A stretch of 64,000 nucleotides of DNA, taken from NCBI RefSeq assembly GCF_003711515.1, contig NW_021167082.1:652923-716922 (forward strand), given 5' to 3'. Source of the DNA: Sodiomyces alkalinus F11 (taxonomy: Eukaryota > Ascomycota > Sordariomycetes > Glomerellales > Plectosphaerellaceae). The notes beneath the pieces were generated by a model that had not been told where the DNA came from, ran no database searches, and was given only the letters and a program-made list of their open reading frames with translations. Shown here piece by piece: positions 13,541 to 25,260 of this stretch; position 1 is the stretch's first letter; every line of letters starts with the position of its first letter. Position numbers and translations under genes: made by a program.

Positions 13541-16500
13541 AGATAAACGTATTATTAGATATAGGCGTAGCAGGAAACTTTATCTTACTAGTAGCCGTGA
13601 GAAAGTTCTTTATTCCCTGGGTTAAAAAACACCTAGAAGAGGAGTATAAGGTTACTCCGTATACGGGAAAGAACTAGTCCTACGAAGAAGTTATTATTAA
13701 CTAGGAGACTATACACCTTTAGGTTAAAATCCAGAATAAGACTAGAATAATAAAGTTTAATATATACGATATAGATTATAAGGACATTATCCTTAGCGAA
13801 TTATAGTTTAACGAATAGAATCCCGATATAGATTAGAAGCTTAGCTAGCTCTGGTAGAGATTAGAGAGTAAGTAGGAGACTATAAAGGAAACCTTACCCG
13901 ATCCCGATATCCGTCGAAAATAGTAGAAAGACTTACCGATAAAGGAGCCTTAGGGAGACTTAGATAGCCGCTAGAAGTCAGGGACTAAGGCGAAAGAAGT
14001 ACGAAAGACTTTAAGATAGTAGCGACGGTATAACCACTAACACGTAACTAATATTATTAAAGGAATCTACTAGATCATCTAAGCAGAAAAAGGACTAGTA
14101 ATAAGTAATTATAATAGACTCGCTAAGGTATTACTAGAATACCGTAAATACGGAAAACTATTTACCGAAAATCTAAAAACCGGATTACCGAAACACTAAT
14201 ACTATAATTATAAGATACCCCTAAAGGAAGGGATATACCTAAAATTCTTCCTAATTTACGGGCTAAACTAGAAGGAATTAGATACCTTAGAAGAATATCT
14301 CGAAGAGATACTAGTAAAAGGCTATATTAGAGTATTATAGTTACTAGCAGGATACCCGATCCTGTTTATACTAAAGAAAAACAGTAAACTACGACTATAT
14401 ATTAATTATCGATAACTTAACGATATAACTATTAAGAACCGCTACCTATTACCTTTTATCTTAGAAATATAAGATTAGCTAGTTAGAGCGTAATAGTTCA
14501 CGGTACTTAACTTAAAAGGAGCCTATAACTTAATTAGGGTTAAGGAAGGAGAAGAGTAGAAGATAGCGTTTTAGACGAAATAAGGATATTTCGAGTACCT
14601 TATTATGCCTTTTAGACTAATAAATACGCCGGTATCGTTCTAAACACTTATTAATAATATCCTAAGAAAGTATCTAGACCACTTCGTTATAGTATACCTA
14701 GATAATATCCTAATCTTCTCTAAGATACTCGAAAAACACCGATAATACGTTCACACGATCCTATAACTCCTATAAAACGCTAACCTATTAATTAAACCAG
14801 AAAAAGTTTAATTCTATACGTAAGAAGTTAACTTTTTAGGTTATACGATACGACTTAATAAGATCTATATAGATAAGGCGAAAGTCTAATACGTCTCTAA
14901 GTAGCCACGACCCTAGAATATTCGCGATATTTAGTCCTTTCTCGGACTTATAAACTACTATCGACGATTTATTAAGGACTATAGTAAGATTACTATCCCC
15001 TTAACTAAAGTAACTAAAAAAAGACTCAACTTCAAATAGAACAAAAGAATAGAAGAAACATTCTAAGCCCTTAAAGGAAGGGTCACTAGCGAACCTATCT
15101 TAGTAATACTAGACCCCGATAAAGAATACGAACTCGAAACAGACGTATCCGACTAGGCTCTAGGAGCATAACTCGGATAGCGCGACGTAGAAGAAAGACT
15201 ATACCCTATAGCCTTTATATCTAAGAAACTTAGTAGACCAGAACTTAACTATTAGATCCACGATAAAGAGCTAATAGCTATTATCGAAGCCTTTAAAGAA
15301 TAAAGACCGTATCTATCAGGGATAAAATACCCGGTATAAGTCTGTATAGATTATAAGAACCTCGCGTAATTCACTACTACTAAAGCTCTTAATAAACGAT
15401 AGATCCGATAGGCAGAATTCCTAGCCGAATTTAATTTCTATATTTAGTATATAAAAGGGAGCGAAAATAGTCACGCAGACGCACTTAGCCGACTAAGGAC
15501 GCCTAACGAATCACCTAAACCGTAAGCTATACTCTAATAGGAAGGAGAAGCTCTTACTCTGAAGAATAGAGAGGTAAACAATATGAATCGGATAACCGAT
15601 ATCATATTTGAAGAAGCACACGCCTCGCCGATACATAGATATCAAGGAATTCATAAAATATACCACCGATTACGATAATAATACGGCTACACAGGAACTA
15701 AAGAATAAGTCAGGGACTTTGTTCGTAACTACGATATTTACTAGAAAGCAAAGAGTAGCCGATATAAACCTTACGGACTACTAAAACCACTACTAGTAGT
15801 AGACAGACTATAGAAATCGATTATAATAAACTTCGTGACAGGATTTCTAGTATCTAAAGATCCAGTAATAGGAACCGCCTATAATAGTATATTCGTGATC
15901 GTCGACCGATTCACGAAATACACTCTTTATATTCCATATATCAAACACACTATAGCAGAAGAACTAGTAAGTATCTTTATCGACCGCCTAATCAGGGATC
16001 ACGGCGTACCGAATAAAATTATCACGGATAAAGATAAGCTCTTTACTAGTAACTTCTGGAAAGCAGTTATAAGCTAGCTAGGAACGAAATATAAGTATTC
16101 GATAGCGTTTCACCCTATAACGGACAGATAAACCGAAATTATAAACCAAGTCCTAGAATAGTACCTACGATACTATATAGGGTATAAATAAGATAATTAG
16201 GTGTAATACCTGCTACTTATATAGTTTATATATAATAGCTTATTAAACGAGTTAATAAAGAAAACACCGTTCGAAGTAAATTACGGATATATACTAATAA
16301 TATTTAGAAAACCTTTAGAAGGACTAGACGTACTAGGAGCGATAAAAATAGTTAAAAGTATAAAAAAACTACACGAAGAACTACGAATCGACCTAGAGAT
16401 AGTCAGAACACGAATAAGCAGGTACGCGAATTAATTAAGGATTAAGGGACTAACCCTTTCTAGGGGGGACCACGTTTACCTTATTCGCAAAAATATTAAG

Positions 16501-16893
16501 ATATAACGACTAAGCCATAAATTGGATTTTAAAAAATTAGGACTATTTAAAATCCTAGAGAAAAAGTCAGATATAAACTATATTCTATTACTACCTCCGA
16601 TAATAAGGATATATAATAATTTCTATATTTTACTACTTAAACTAGTACTAAAAAATATAAAAATAATATAAGACACGATCGTGGTCGATACTAGCGACGT
16701 GTATAAAGCAGAACGAATCCTCGATTACCGAGAAACGCTAGACGGCACCGAATATTTTATAAAATAGAAAAACTACGATCACGGCGATAATATATAGGAA
16801 CTAAAAGATAACCTAATTAATTATAAGCAACTCCTAAAGCAGTACCGACAGAACACTATCAGGACCCGGAACCAGACGCTACGGTCTATATAA
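13480..16893 (+). pseudogene. pol of the chromovirus (PR-RT-RNaseH-IN-chromodomain)
   Basis: A single frame of about 3.4 kb with only RIP-type stops. Visible in order: aspartic protease (LLDIGVAGNFI near 13,552-13,590, from LLDTGA-type); reverse transcriptase with YLDN at about 14,695-14,706, a YLDD box whose second Asp codon GAT has become AAT; RNase H (DASDWALGAQLG-like near 15,140-15,180); integrase with an HHCC-like start near 15,615 and core residues in FVIVDRFTKY and ITDKDKLFTSNFW; then a chromodomain. An 80-codon stretch at 15,835-16,077, the integrase core, is free of stops. The catalytic residues in the RT box are lost and all domains carry nonsense codons, so no activity is expected. 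Confidence 0.9.
16705..16800 (+). other. Chromodomain-coding segment at end of pol
   Basis: The frame reads AERILDYRE..GTEYFIKW-KNY-H--N-WE after reading TAG as Trp. This aromatic-cage pattern (Y/F..W..Y..W-E) is that of integrase-tail chromodomains, which bind methylated histone H3. It classifies the element as a chromovirus. Confidence 0.8.
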
Positions 16894-16969
16894 AATTAAT
16901 ATCCGAAAATTCACCTATATCCTACGCTATTACCTAATTCTAATTAATTATATTAATAGCACCGGTAGC

Positions 16970-17560
16970 TTATATAGTGGCTACCGCCTCTAACTTAACC
17001 CGATAGGCCTTTTCTTCCTCCTTCTCCACCTTCTCGAGCTCCTCTATATCGGTAAGGTCCTTACGAATTATTTCCACCCCCTTCTTCCGTAGTAAGCGAC
17101 GAGTTCGGCGAAGGCGGGATAAGCGGGCGAGCGCCTCGTGGAGTATCTCCTCGGTCCGCTCCTCCTCTTATTCGAGACGCTTTAGCTCCTCGTTTATACG
17201 ACCCGCTAGGAAGATAAGGGGGTAAGTAAATAGGGACTAAGCGGGAAGGCGAGGGCAGGAGCGTACCCGAAGATATTAGGATTTTAGCACTATTATAAGA
17301 ACGACCTAAGCGGAAACACGCGTGATAGCGAGCGATATTATCTAGAACGAAGCACGGTATGTTCTTAGAGGCATAACGGGTATAGGGGACGACCTCGTAG
17401 CCTTGATTAGCGATAAGGGCGGAAACGGTTAATCGGTTTTCGGCGGAATAAGATTTAGGACGAGACGATTTCTGGACACGGTCGGATATAATAGTCAGAA
17501 ATAAAGAAGAAGAAAAACCTAAGGAACACTAACTAGGGAAAAGCGACCTACTTATACGAC
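16970..17560 (-). pseudogene. Antisense coiled-coil ORF between pol and 3' LTR
   Basis: On the strand opposite to gag-pol a frame runs to a stop at 16,970-16,972. It has a few RIP-type stops in its N-terminal half and a long Glu/Arg/Leu-rich C-terminal half (about 17,200-16,980) with heptad-like spacing, suggesting a coiled coil. Many fungal LTR elements carry a similar antisense, coiled-coil ORF of unknown role; I assign this one by that general pattern only. The start is not determinable after loss of ATG codons. Confidence 0.5.
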
Positions 17561-17576
17561 TACTAGGATAGCGCTT

Positions 17577-17592
17577 AGAAGGAGGGAGGTAA
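17577..17592 (+). other. Polypurine tract
   Basis: AGAAGGAGGGAGGTAA ends directly at the 3' LTR. This is the expected primer site for plus-strand DNA synthesis. Confidence 0.8.
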
Positions 17593-18128
17593 TATTACGG
17601 CCGGCCGTCTAATATAGACTAACCTTATAGGTATACTAGTATATATCCCACGGGACGGCCCTAGACGGGAAACAGTATAGGGTAACTCGGGGAGTTATAT
17701 ACTAAGTCACGTGTTACTAGGTACGGAGGTACTTAGTATACCGTCCGGGACGGACCGGGGTCGATTACTTCGACGAAGTGACTAATAAGTGATCGGTCAC
17801 GACAGAATCACCTGGGTATAGCGATCACGCAAGGAATAGTCACTACGGGTAAGGAGGCACTATCACTATATAAACCAGAGTATCCTAGGTCTTACTTCTA
17901 TTAGAGAATAAGATATCGATTAATCTAAGTCTTTACCTGGACCCTTAGTCTACGCTCGACTCTACCTTATAAAGAAGACGCCTAGTCTTTACGACGTAAC
18001 TACGACCAGACACTACGAACGATAGTTACTGCTCTTTAGTTAACATCCTCTTCTTATTTTGAACTAAAACCGCGACGCCAGTCCCCTATCGTCCGCTATA
18101 CTATAGAGGACCGGAAGCCGTCATAATA
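17593..18128 (+). repeat. 3' LTR (536 bp)
   Basis: Aligns without gaps to 10,802-11,337. All differences I noticed are C/T or G/A transitions. It is more mutated than the 5' LTR in the first ~100 bp but less so further in (for example CCTGGACC near 17,937 where the 5' copy has CCTAGACC). Confidence 0.95.
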
Positions 18129-18133
18129 ATACT
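18129..18133. repeat. Target-site duplication, right (ATACT)
   Basis: Exact copy of 10,797-10,801 directly after the 3' LTR. Confidence 0.93.
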
Positions 18134-19483
18134 GGACGAGCAGGTCTTATCGCCACGGACCCCCCTAGGGTCTTAGAAGCTAACGACTCTCTCCGGTAAG
18201 TCCCCTTTACGCTAGCTATCCGAGACTAGACTAATAAGAGGACTAAAAAGGTTAAACCCCTAATTAAATCTAGGGATACGTAAGAAGACGATTTTAAGGA
18301 TATATTTCTTAATTAGATTATAGAACTAAAAGAGGCCGACCCTCTAACTAACTTAACTAAGGACCCGAAAGGAGGCTTCGCCGAACCCTGCGTACACTTA
18401 TTTCGGATAGTCGAGTCGGACAATACTCTAATCTAATAAACGTATCGCGATTTCTAGTAGGGCCTATCCTGGTTTATTTAGGAATATTAGGAATACCAGT
18501 TTCACGTGTATTATAATTATAAAGAGTAGAGTTACGGGGAGACGGAGAAGGCAGCCTAATTATAAGTGCTTCCTAGGGACGGAATAATATTAGTCTTTTT
18601 AGGAGCGTGGGTAAAGGGGAAACTAAGGAGATAGCCTATCTAGAAGCTATATTAGTTAGTAGGGTTAGCTAACTAATAGGGTTAACTAGCTAAAGCCTAA
18701 GATAGATAAGTAAAAGCTAAGATAAGTTAATTAAGCTAATAGCGAGTAAAACTAAGAGTAATAAGCTAGTAGAATAGTATAAGAACGGCACCCCCTAGCG
18801 CTAGGCCTACTTCCTTCCCTTTTTCTTTTAACTACCGCGAAATATTAACGGAGATAAAGCCTTATCGAGAAACGCCTATCGAATTATTATTCTCTCTAAA
18901 TCACTACTTCCTAATAACGGAGTAGGATAATAACGTTAGCGAGAAGTATCCGGCTATAGCCGGCTAGATACGCGTTACGTAGGAGGGGCGGGACGGTTAC
19001 CGGGGCGTTACTCGCTGCTCTTAGAGAATACGCGTCTACTAAAGGTTAAGCGCTAAGGCCGGGCGGGGTCTGCTTATAGCCGCACCGCTTTAAGCCGGCT
19101 AAACGCTAGGCTAAGCCTATAGATATCGACATTATATATTATCCCGTTTTATTATTCGCTTACCCGAATAGTATTTACTAGCTTCTATTCCCTTAGTTCC
19201 CGTTATATTATTCGACCTATTCCTCTAACTATATAATCTATCGGTCTAAGACGTTAATACTCTCCACCCTTATATCTATCCCTCTAGATATTCTATGCCC
19301 TCTCCCGGTCTAGGCCCCTCTCCTTTCTTAATATTCCGATTTCCCCCGCTATAAGCCCCTTATAATTACTATAATTCCACTCCGTAATATCTTCGGTATA
19401 GGTAACGCCTTTATTCTATTTAGCGGCGCCGAAGGAAGGCGATAGGAGTAGCTTAAATATTTTTCTCGTCCTCCTTCTCGTGA
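18134..19483 (+). pseudogene. Companion frame of helicase repeat, 3' part
   Basis: Continues the frame interrupted at 10,796. It is open for about 1.35 kb apart from RIP-type TAG/TAA and ends at TGA 19,481-19,483, a stop that CpA-directed mutation does not readily create and so may be the true end. The decoded protein has an acidic/aromatic middle part (near 18,330-18,620) and a Pro/Tyr-rich tail. No known domain is recognised. Continuous phase on both sides of the chromovirus supports a single original ORF. Confidence 0.55.
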
Positions 19484-20662
19484 AAATCCTATATATTTAT
19501 CACGGCGAAACCAAATACCCGGTATAGCCCTATCGAATATGGAAATCCTTAGCTAGTTATTCCCTGCACGGTATTAGGTAACGCTTATATTCTTATACGG
19601 AATATCGCCGGAGACGTTACTCGTATAAGAAATACCCGGGAAGTACGGGTTATAATTCTATTACTCGTTATTCCCTAGGTTTCCTTTACTCCTAGGCTAA
19701 TCTATCTTATACCTATAATACTATTATTCGTTATTCCTTATTTAATCGGTACTCCGAACGATACCTTCCTCTCGGGCACCGGTAGTAAAGTGATATAGAG
19801 GTGGAGCCTCCCCTATTCTACCCGAGTTACTATAATAGATTTTACTAGTTATATATTACCCTGTCTTTTATCGCTTACTTAATCTTAGAGGCGAGACTGC
19901 TTTAGCGATTAAAGGAGAAGGACCTAAGAGGATATCTATAGTTATTAGCTTAGATATAATAATATAAGATAAAGCTTCTAACCCTAGGCGCCTTAGCTAT
20001 TACGCTTCTTTACGTTCTTTGCGTTCTTTATATTCTTTACGTTCTTTATACTACTAGCACCCGGTCCCTTAGGCGTATATTTTTGATGTTTTCTTAGCTG
20101 ATTTAGATATTAGGTGTAATTCTCTTCGAGGTAATAGATAACGAGCTTTCTCGAAGCGTATATTTATCGGAAACTGTAGAAACCCTCTTTATTATTAAGG
20201 AGGTTTACTTCTAACGCTTTATAGATTATCGAGTAGCTAGTAACTCTATTAGCCGGAAGCGCTATAGTATTATAGCGCTCGAGGTAACTTACCTCCACTA
20301 ATCTTTAAAGTGGAATATAACGAAGAATAGGATAAAAAGTAGTAAAGAAGCTTAAATCTTAGGCGGAGGGCTATAGTAAGGGAATAAGTCTATAAACTCG
20401 TCGTTTACGTCGGGGTCTTTTAGGTAATCGTCCTTATAAAAGCGGATACTCCTACCCTCTATAATAATATTAGTTTCTGATTAAGACGGAGTACGAACCA
20501 CTTACTAAGAAGAAATAGCTTAAATATATAATACCGGAGTCCGCGCCGGAATTAACGCTATATCTCTCCGATAAGCTATCGTACCGCCGAATAGTCTTTA
20601 GCGAGGCCTTTAGGCCTTTCGTTACACTTTCTATAACTTACTCTATAAAACTCTCGCTAGGT
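19484..20662. other. RIP-mutated tract, no assignable gene
   Basis: CA/TG-depleted DNA right of the helicase repeat. No frame can be followed with confidence. Around 20,030-20,050 there is a short direct repeat of TTCTTTACGTTCTTT type. Confidence 0.5.
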
Positions 20663-21345
20663 ATTATTAACTAAATCTTCGGGATAGCCTAGATATATCG
20701 CTATATAGTATACCGCTAGGAATATAAGAGAAAGGAAATAATAGGTCCTTTAACGAATACTTTCCGGTACTAAATAGGTGCTAATATTCCGTCTAAAAGT
20801 AGTTAAAGTAAGTTATAGTTATAGAGTTAGCTTTATAGTATATATTCTAGAGTAACTATTATTATCTAGTCGGATTATCGTTAAGTAGTCAGCCACGCGA
20901 AGAATATCGTCTACTATAAAGAAGTAATATCTCTTCCTCTTCTCGCACCACTTAGCCTCTATCTTAGGTAGGCCCTTAAAGAATAATTCCGTTAATTTCC
21001 TTTATCGGTTTACCGAGGGATAGTCCGGTAGTAAGGGTTACTCGGATAGGAGCTAGATCTCGAAGCGAAGACCTAGAGGCTACGAAGACCCGCTCCGGCG
21101 TACCTTTACCTCCTCCTTAAGCCGCTAAATACACTAAGGTAGTAGGAGCCTAGTAATAATCGTATAAAGGTACCCGGTATAGGTATAGTCGTCGCTAATA
21201 AATCTATCGATTTATAGGGCCGGTATTATAAGCTACTAGGGGATTCTCTAGAGATTCCGAATTCTTCCTAAAGGAGTACTAATCCGCGCTAAACGCGGCT
21301 TATATATATATACGCCGAAGTAGGTCTTAAGGCCGCGCGTCTTAT
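20663..21345 (-). repeat. Dispersed repeat family D, copy 1 (heavily RIP-mutated)
   Basis: Collinear with 48,678-49,431 and, inverted, with about 51,116-51,566. Compared with the 48-kb copy nearly all changes are CA to TA or TG to TA. It lacks the 54-bp nested palindrome and flanking bases (about 70 bp) present in the other copies. The strand refers to the frame that is most open in the 48-kb copy. Confidence 0.88.
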
Positions 21346-21745
21346 AATATTTATAAACCCACTATATTACTATTATATTTATAAAGCAGGTTATTATAGG
21401 TATTTATTATAGGCCTAGCTATAATAAGTATAAGGGCTACCTCCGGACTAATAGGAGGCCTTATACTAAGGGATTACGGGTCCGGAACTAACTAATTAGA
21501 CCGGCTATAGGATACTCCTATCAAATAGCGGTATAATAATCCACCTACTAAATAGTAATAGTTCTATATATATATATATATAAATTAAACTATAAGTCGT
21601 TATATAATCGTTAATTCCACTACTATTATTAGCGCTATTTATAATAGTATTCGCTTTATTATATATAATATTCTATTAGAAGAATACTAAGGCGAGTGGA
21701 TACTAAGCAGTAAAAGGTATAAAATCGCTATACGCGAATTCTATT
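21346..21745. other. RIP-mutated tract before the first normal-composition island
   Basis: AT-rich, with a (TA)n run near 21,560-21,585. No coding signal. CA and TG reappear abruptly from about 21,745. Confidence 0.5.
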
Positions 21746-21921
21746 ATCACTTCTCACGCAGGGCTACCACTTAGTGTATTAGATCCTTTTTCTCTGGTTC
21801 GTAATGCCTTTACCACCCTAGCTAAACGCACTCGGAAACGCCCTGCTTCTTCACGAGCCCCTAAATCCTCATAGCTTTATACTGGCTACTCGTCACGCTA
21901 TCGCATGCTGATGCCATCTAG

Positions 21922-22047
21922 ATCAAATCCACGGAAATCGACGTAAAGATAGAGAACGACTTAGGCTTCCAAACAGAGGGAACAATGCAAGTCGCAACCG
22001 ATGCAAGAAACCAACAGTACGGATTTGACGTCGCCATTGACCACTAG
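21922..22047 (+). pseudogene. Coding-like 3' exon remnant
   Basis: An open frame of 41 codons without ATG follows a possible intron end (branch-like GCTGATG, acceptor CATCTAG) and closes at TAG 22,045-22,047. Composition is protein-like (acidic, with Asn/Gln), unlike the neighbouring mutated DNA. The upstream part lies at the edge of the RIP tract, so this may be the last exon of a truncated gene. No family recognised. The rest of 22,050-22,425 shows nothing. Confidence 0.25.
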
Positions 22048-22426
22048 AATACATCAGAAAGTCATCTTACAGCTCGTCTTGTCGAACCCGGAAAGACCTA
22101 GGCCGTGTTATATGTGGGTTGACAGCCATCAACCGCTAGAGGGCGGTTGGACAGGAGGCCAGTCGGACAAGGATTAAGTCCGTGAAGTACATGTCTTGTT
22201 AGCTGGCGAGACGTCCGCACATCGTAGTCAGGGATGGTATGAATACGATGTAAGGGCATGTCGGTGTAGATCCATGCGTGGTCGGATAAGAATGCCTATG
22301 GAATACATAAACCCCACCAGGGGGTTGTAGCCGAACTCCTGCAGCTGCGGGGACCGATGGGGTTCTACTCCATGCTCATTCCGTCTTTCTACCTCAAAGT
22401 GCTTCAAGGTCGCATAGCATAAATGC

Positions 22427-23171
22427 CTACCATGGCCGAGTGTCTTGGCCTATGGCTTGAAGCAAGCGTGCTGCCTCTGCCAGGTCCTCGAAGCCCCTTC
22501 GGCCGACCGGGTAGCCTCCGGTTGCATCATACTCGTTCTCGAAATGCCATCTTTCTTCCGCACTCCGCGGAACACTTGACCTAGTAACTTCCGAGCGTAG
22601 GGCCTCACGCGTCCCTGCAGCGCCATCGTCCTGTTTAATGGACCCACGCGGCAACCCAGATGTCCAACTTTCCGGAACCAGTTCACCAAACTGTGACGCC
22701 AGGGATGATCCACCAAAAGGGGATGAAGAGGATCCGCCGGGTACCCTTCCAAAACGTGAACTAATCCCTGCCTTGCCAATCAGTGTTTCGATCGACTGAT
22801 GATGGTGGTTGTAATTGGTCTGCCTCGTGTTGGGAAGCTTCGTCGCTCCTCCAGGTCGTCGCGGATAACGATGATAAGAATGATTCGGGAGGGGGGGGGC
22901 CTTATCTGATGAAATGGGCCGAGGACGATGCGTTGTCAGCTGTCTGAGACTGCGGTTGGCGGCCCAGAATGGTTGACTCTTCAGCACCATATCCACCCGT
23001 GGTATAGCCAGCTGTGTCCTCCCCACCGACGTACGGAGCTAGAGTTGATGCGTAGAAGTAGTCGTCGTTAGACAAGGACATCGCTTTCGTATAGCAATCA
23101 CTGGCGGATAGCCGCGGGCCAGGAAACAGGACGACCATTGCGTCTAACTGCGAACAAACTGATAGACCCAT
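22427..23171 (-). CDS. Hypothetical protein, two frames probably joined by an intron
   Basis: A true ATG at 23,171 opens a frame that ends at 22,902. A second, Gly/Ser-rich frame runs to a stop at 22,427 and lacks its own ATG. An 85-nt intron from GTACGT (23,034) to CCGCAG (22,950) would join them in phase, but other junctions are possible. The first part begins MGLSVCSQL; the tail ends in a short amphipathic Leu/Ala helix. No conserved domain is recognised and no function can be given. A G9 run near 22,890 lies close to the frame change, so an indel there is an alternative explanation. Confidence 0.4.
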
Positions 23172-23293
23172 GACCTCTGCCTCACTAATGGCTACTTTCC
23201 ATGGTCAGGTCATGGGGACCCGAAAGGCGGGGGTGGCTAAGAGGTATTCTAGAAAGGGTGGGAGAGGGGGAGGTGTGGTCGGAAAATCAGAAC

Positions 23294-23389
23294 GGAGGTT
23301 AGAAGGGAGGTTAGAAGGGAGGTTAGAGGGGAGGTTAGGAGGGAGGTTAGGAGGGAGGTTAGGAGGAAGGTTAGAAGGAAGGTTAGAAG
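23294..23389. repeat. 12-bp minisatellite, 8 copies
   Basis: Eight units of GGAGGTTAGAAG with small variants. The period keeps frame (GRLE repeats on plus, SNLP on minus), but no supporting gene structure was found around it. It lies 120 bp upstream of the minus-strand gene starting at 23,171 and could be in its promoter. Confidence 0.9.
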
Positions 23390-23449
23390 ACAAGGCTTTC
23401 ATCGCCGGCTCAGTCTCTAAATTTGGCTGGCAAACCGCATGCCTGTGAT

Positions 23450-24290
23450 GGCCGCTTCAAATTACCAGTGCACGGATTAGAACATCTTGCATGAGCTTTC
23501 TGGACAAGACAAAACAGACGGAGACGAAAAGGGTCGTGACTTGTTTGAAACTATTACCGGCAAAGAGCGCCTGACCACCTGGCCGAGCTTGGCCCGGCCG
23601 CGTTAATGACGAAGGACGGGTGTATTGCATCTCAAACCATGTGAGCTCCTGGGCCGCATCATTTACTTCGGTCGTTATAGCATCTCAAGGAAGGCGGGCT
23701 GGCATATCTTTAATTAACCGGCCGGTCTACACCCGCGACGATCCCTTGTCGTTCACCTGTATACGGAGCCTAGGTCTTGCCAGCTGCTGACATGTTCACT
23801 ATGTTCCTATTGGTCAATGGCAGGACCAGGGACAGCAAGATAGCTGTCTATTCGGCCCTCTTTGCACCCACTGTCCCTGACGGAGTGCGTCACAGTATAG
23901 GCCGGATCACGACATCCACTCAGCTATATCAATGGTTCCTACACGAGACGGATGATATCTCAGTCATCTTCATACCAGCAACTATGGGGGCGGCAGGTAG
24001 TGTACTTACACTTATGATAGCTTCTCAATGATGAATTGCATCCGTTCAGCAATGTTATAAGCTACATGGTGGATGTCGACGTGTCATGGCGGTCTACTGT
24101 CATCACTTGAGGATGCTGACTGACTTAAAAGATTCTGTGAACTCCCTAATTACCCAAGACGACAGAACCTTTAAACGCTCCAGTGCGCCGGCTTGGTATA
24201 ATGCTATAATATATTCTGGTTTAGAGCTGAATAGAGTGTTAGAATTCGATATTATGATTATATCGACTCTGGATAGCTCGAATTAATAAA
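23450..24290. other. Normal-composition DNA with two short open frames of unknown status
   Basis: ATG 23,792 opens a 79-codon plus frame to 24,031, with a hydrophobic middle. ATG 24,086 opens a 66-codon frame to 24,286 whose end runs into RIP-mutated DNA. Neither shows a recognisable domain or convincing introns. I treat them as unproven. Confidence 0.25.
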
Positions 24291-24856
24291 CGCTTTATTC
24301 TTATATTATAGGTTAAAGTCGAAACTCTCTGCTAAGGATAGGGCTGTCTATTATTAAAGGTGAGTAAAACGAAGGCTATAAAGCGGGAGGTACGCTATTA
24401 TAGAACGCACGATAAACCTAAGATAGATAGAGTTACAGGGTATACCTAGGGGAGAAGTGGTAAGTAGAATTATTAATATCCTAAGCACGCTTTATTTATT
24501 ACCTTTAGGTATATACCGGATTTCCGTGGAATCTAAGTAGCTCCCCGATAGAGGAAGGCGCTAAGGTAGCCTGCTAGTAACGATATCCTATAGCTAACTG
24601 TAGTATACCTAATCCTAGTAATAACGTAGCGCCTAAAGCCTAGGATATTATTAGTTATATTATAATTTAAGGTACGGGAACGCTAACTAACGCTAGGATA
24701 TATAAAGAAGCCGGCTACCGGGTTAGTCCGCTTAGAAGCCGTATTTACTATAACGATCACCCAACTATAGTCACGGCCTTAGGTTATCTAAGGCTCCACT
24801 GCGCTTACCAGTTAACCCGCGCCAGCATAGCCTAAAGGCGAGCAAAACAACCCTTA
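24291..24856. other. RIP-mutated tract
   Basis: CA/TG-poor with stops in all frames. It ends where repeat family A begins. Confidence 0.5.
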
Positions 24857-25260
24857 ATATACCTCTCGGTGGAGCAACCACCGTCCGCGACTAGTATATC
24901 GAATAGTATAAGGGTGAAATATAATAAGATATTTATTTAATAGCTAGGCGAGAATATCCCTTACGGCCGAACCTAATAAAATTTAATAGCTTACTAGTTT
25001 AATACCGCTTCTTAGTATTATATTATTATATTATTAATCTCTATATACGCTATGGTTACGCTCTTAGCATAGCTCTATTACCCTTATAATTATAGTTCCT
25101 CTAGGTATAATCATCACACGATACGGCTAGTGATCGCTATTAACTAACCGTAATACAGTCAGTTAAATAATATTCGATATTCTGGAAAGCCTACACGTCC
25201 CACGGAAATAACTCGCCAACTCCTGTCTAAACTTCCGGCTGCCAGGCTTATCTCCCTGCC
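24857..25260. repeat. Dispersed repeat family A, copy 1 (404 bp)
   Basis: Aligns end to end with 48,061-48,464, also 404 bp. The left ~290 bp are more RIP-mutated here than in the other copy; from about 25,150 CA and TG reappear. It has no long ORF in either copy. Its composition (AATAAGATATTTATT, many short inverted motifs) would suit a solo LTR, but no target duplication was identified. Confidence 0.88.

Larger units (their letters stand above)
10802..18128 (+). mobile_element. Ty3/gypsy chromovirus, full length, RIP-inactivated
   Basis: A 7,327-bp LTR retrotransposon with two 536-bp LTRs, 5-bp target duplication, polypurine tract, gag with a CCHC knuckle, and pol in the order protease, reverse transcriptase, RNase H, integrase, chromodomain. 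The integrase-before-chromodomain order defines chromoviruses, whose chromodomain directs insertion to heterochromatin. Point mutations of RIP type have destroyed every ORF, yet I found no indels or deletions. It is inserted in the companion frame of the helicase repeat, so it is younger than that repeat. Confidence 0.95.

Noticed and set aside
15835..16077. Independent 80-aa gene
   Set aside because: It is the stop-free integrase core of the chromovirus pol frame.
22427..23026. 199-codon minus frame as a gene on its own
   Set aside because: It opens with GTG, not ATG. It is better explained as the second part of a gene starting at ATG 23,171.
23170..23448. Plus frame with GRLEG repeats as a protein
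   Set aside because: It is created by the 12-bp minisatellite, opens in both strands, and has no gene structure around it.
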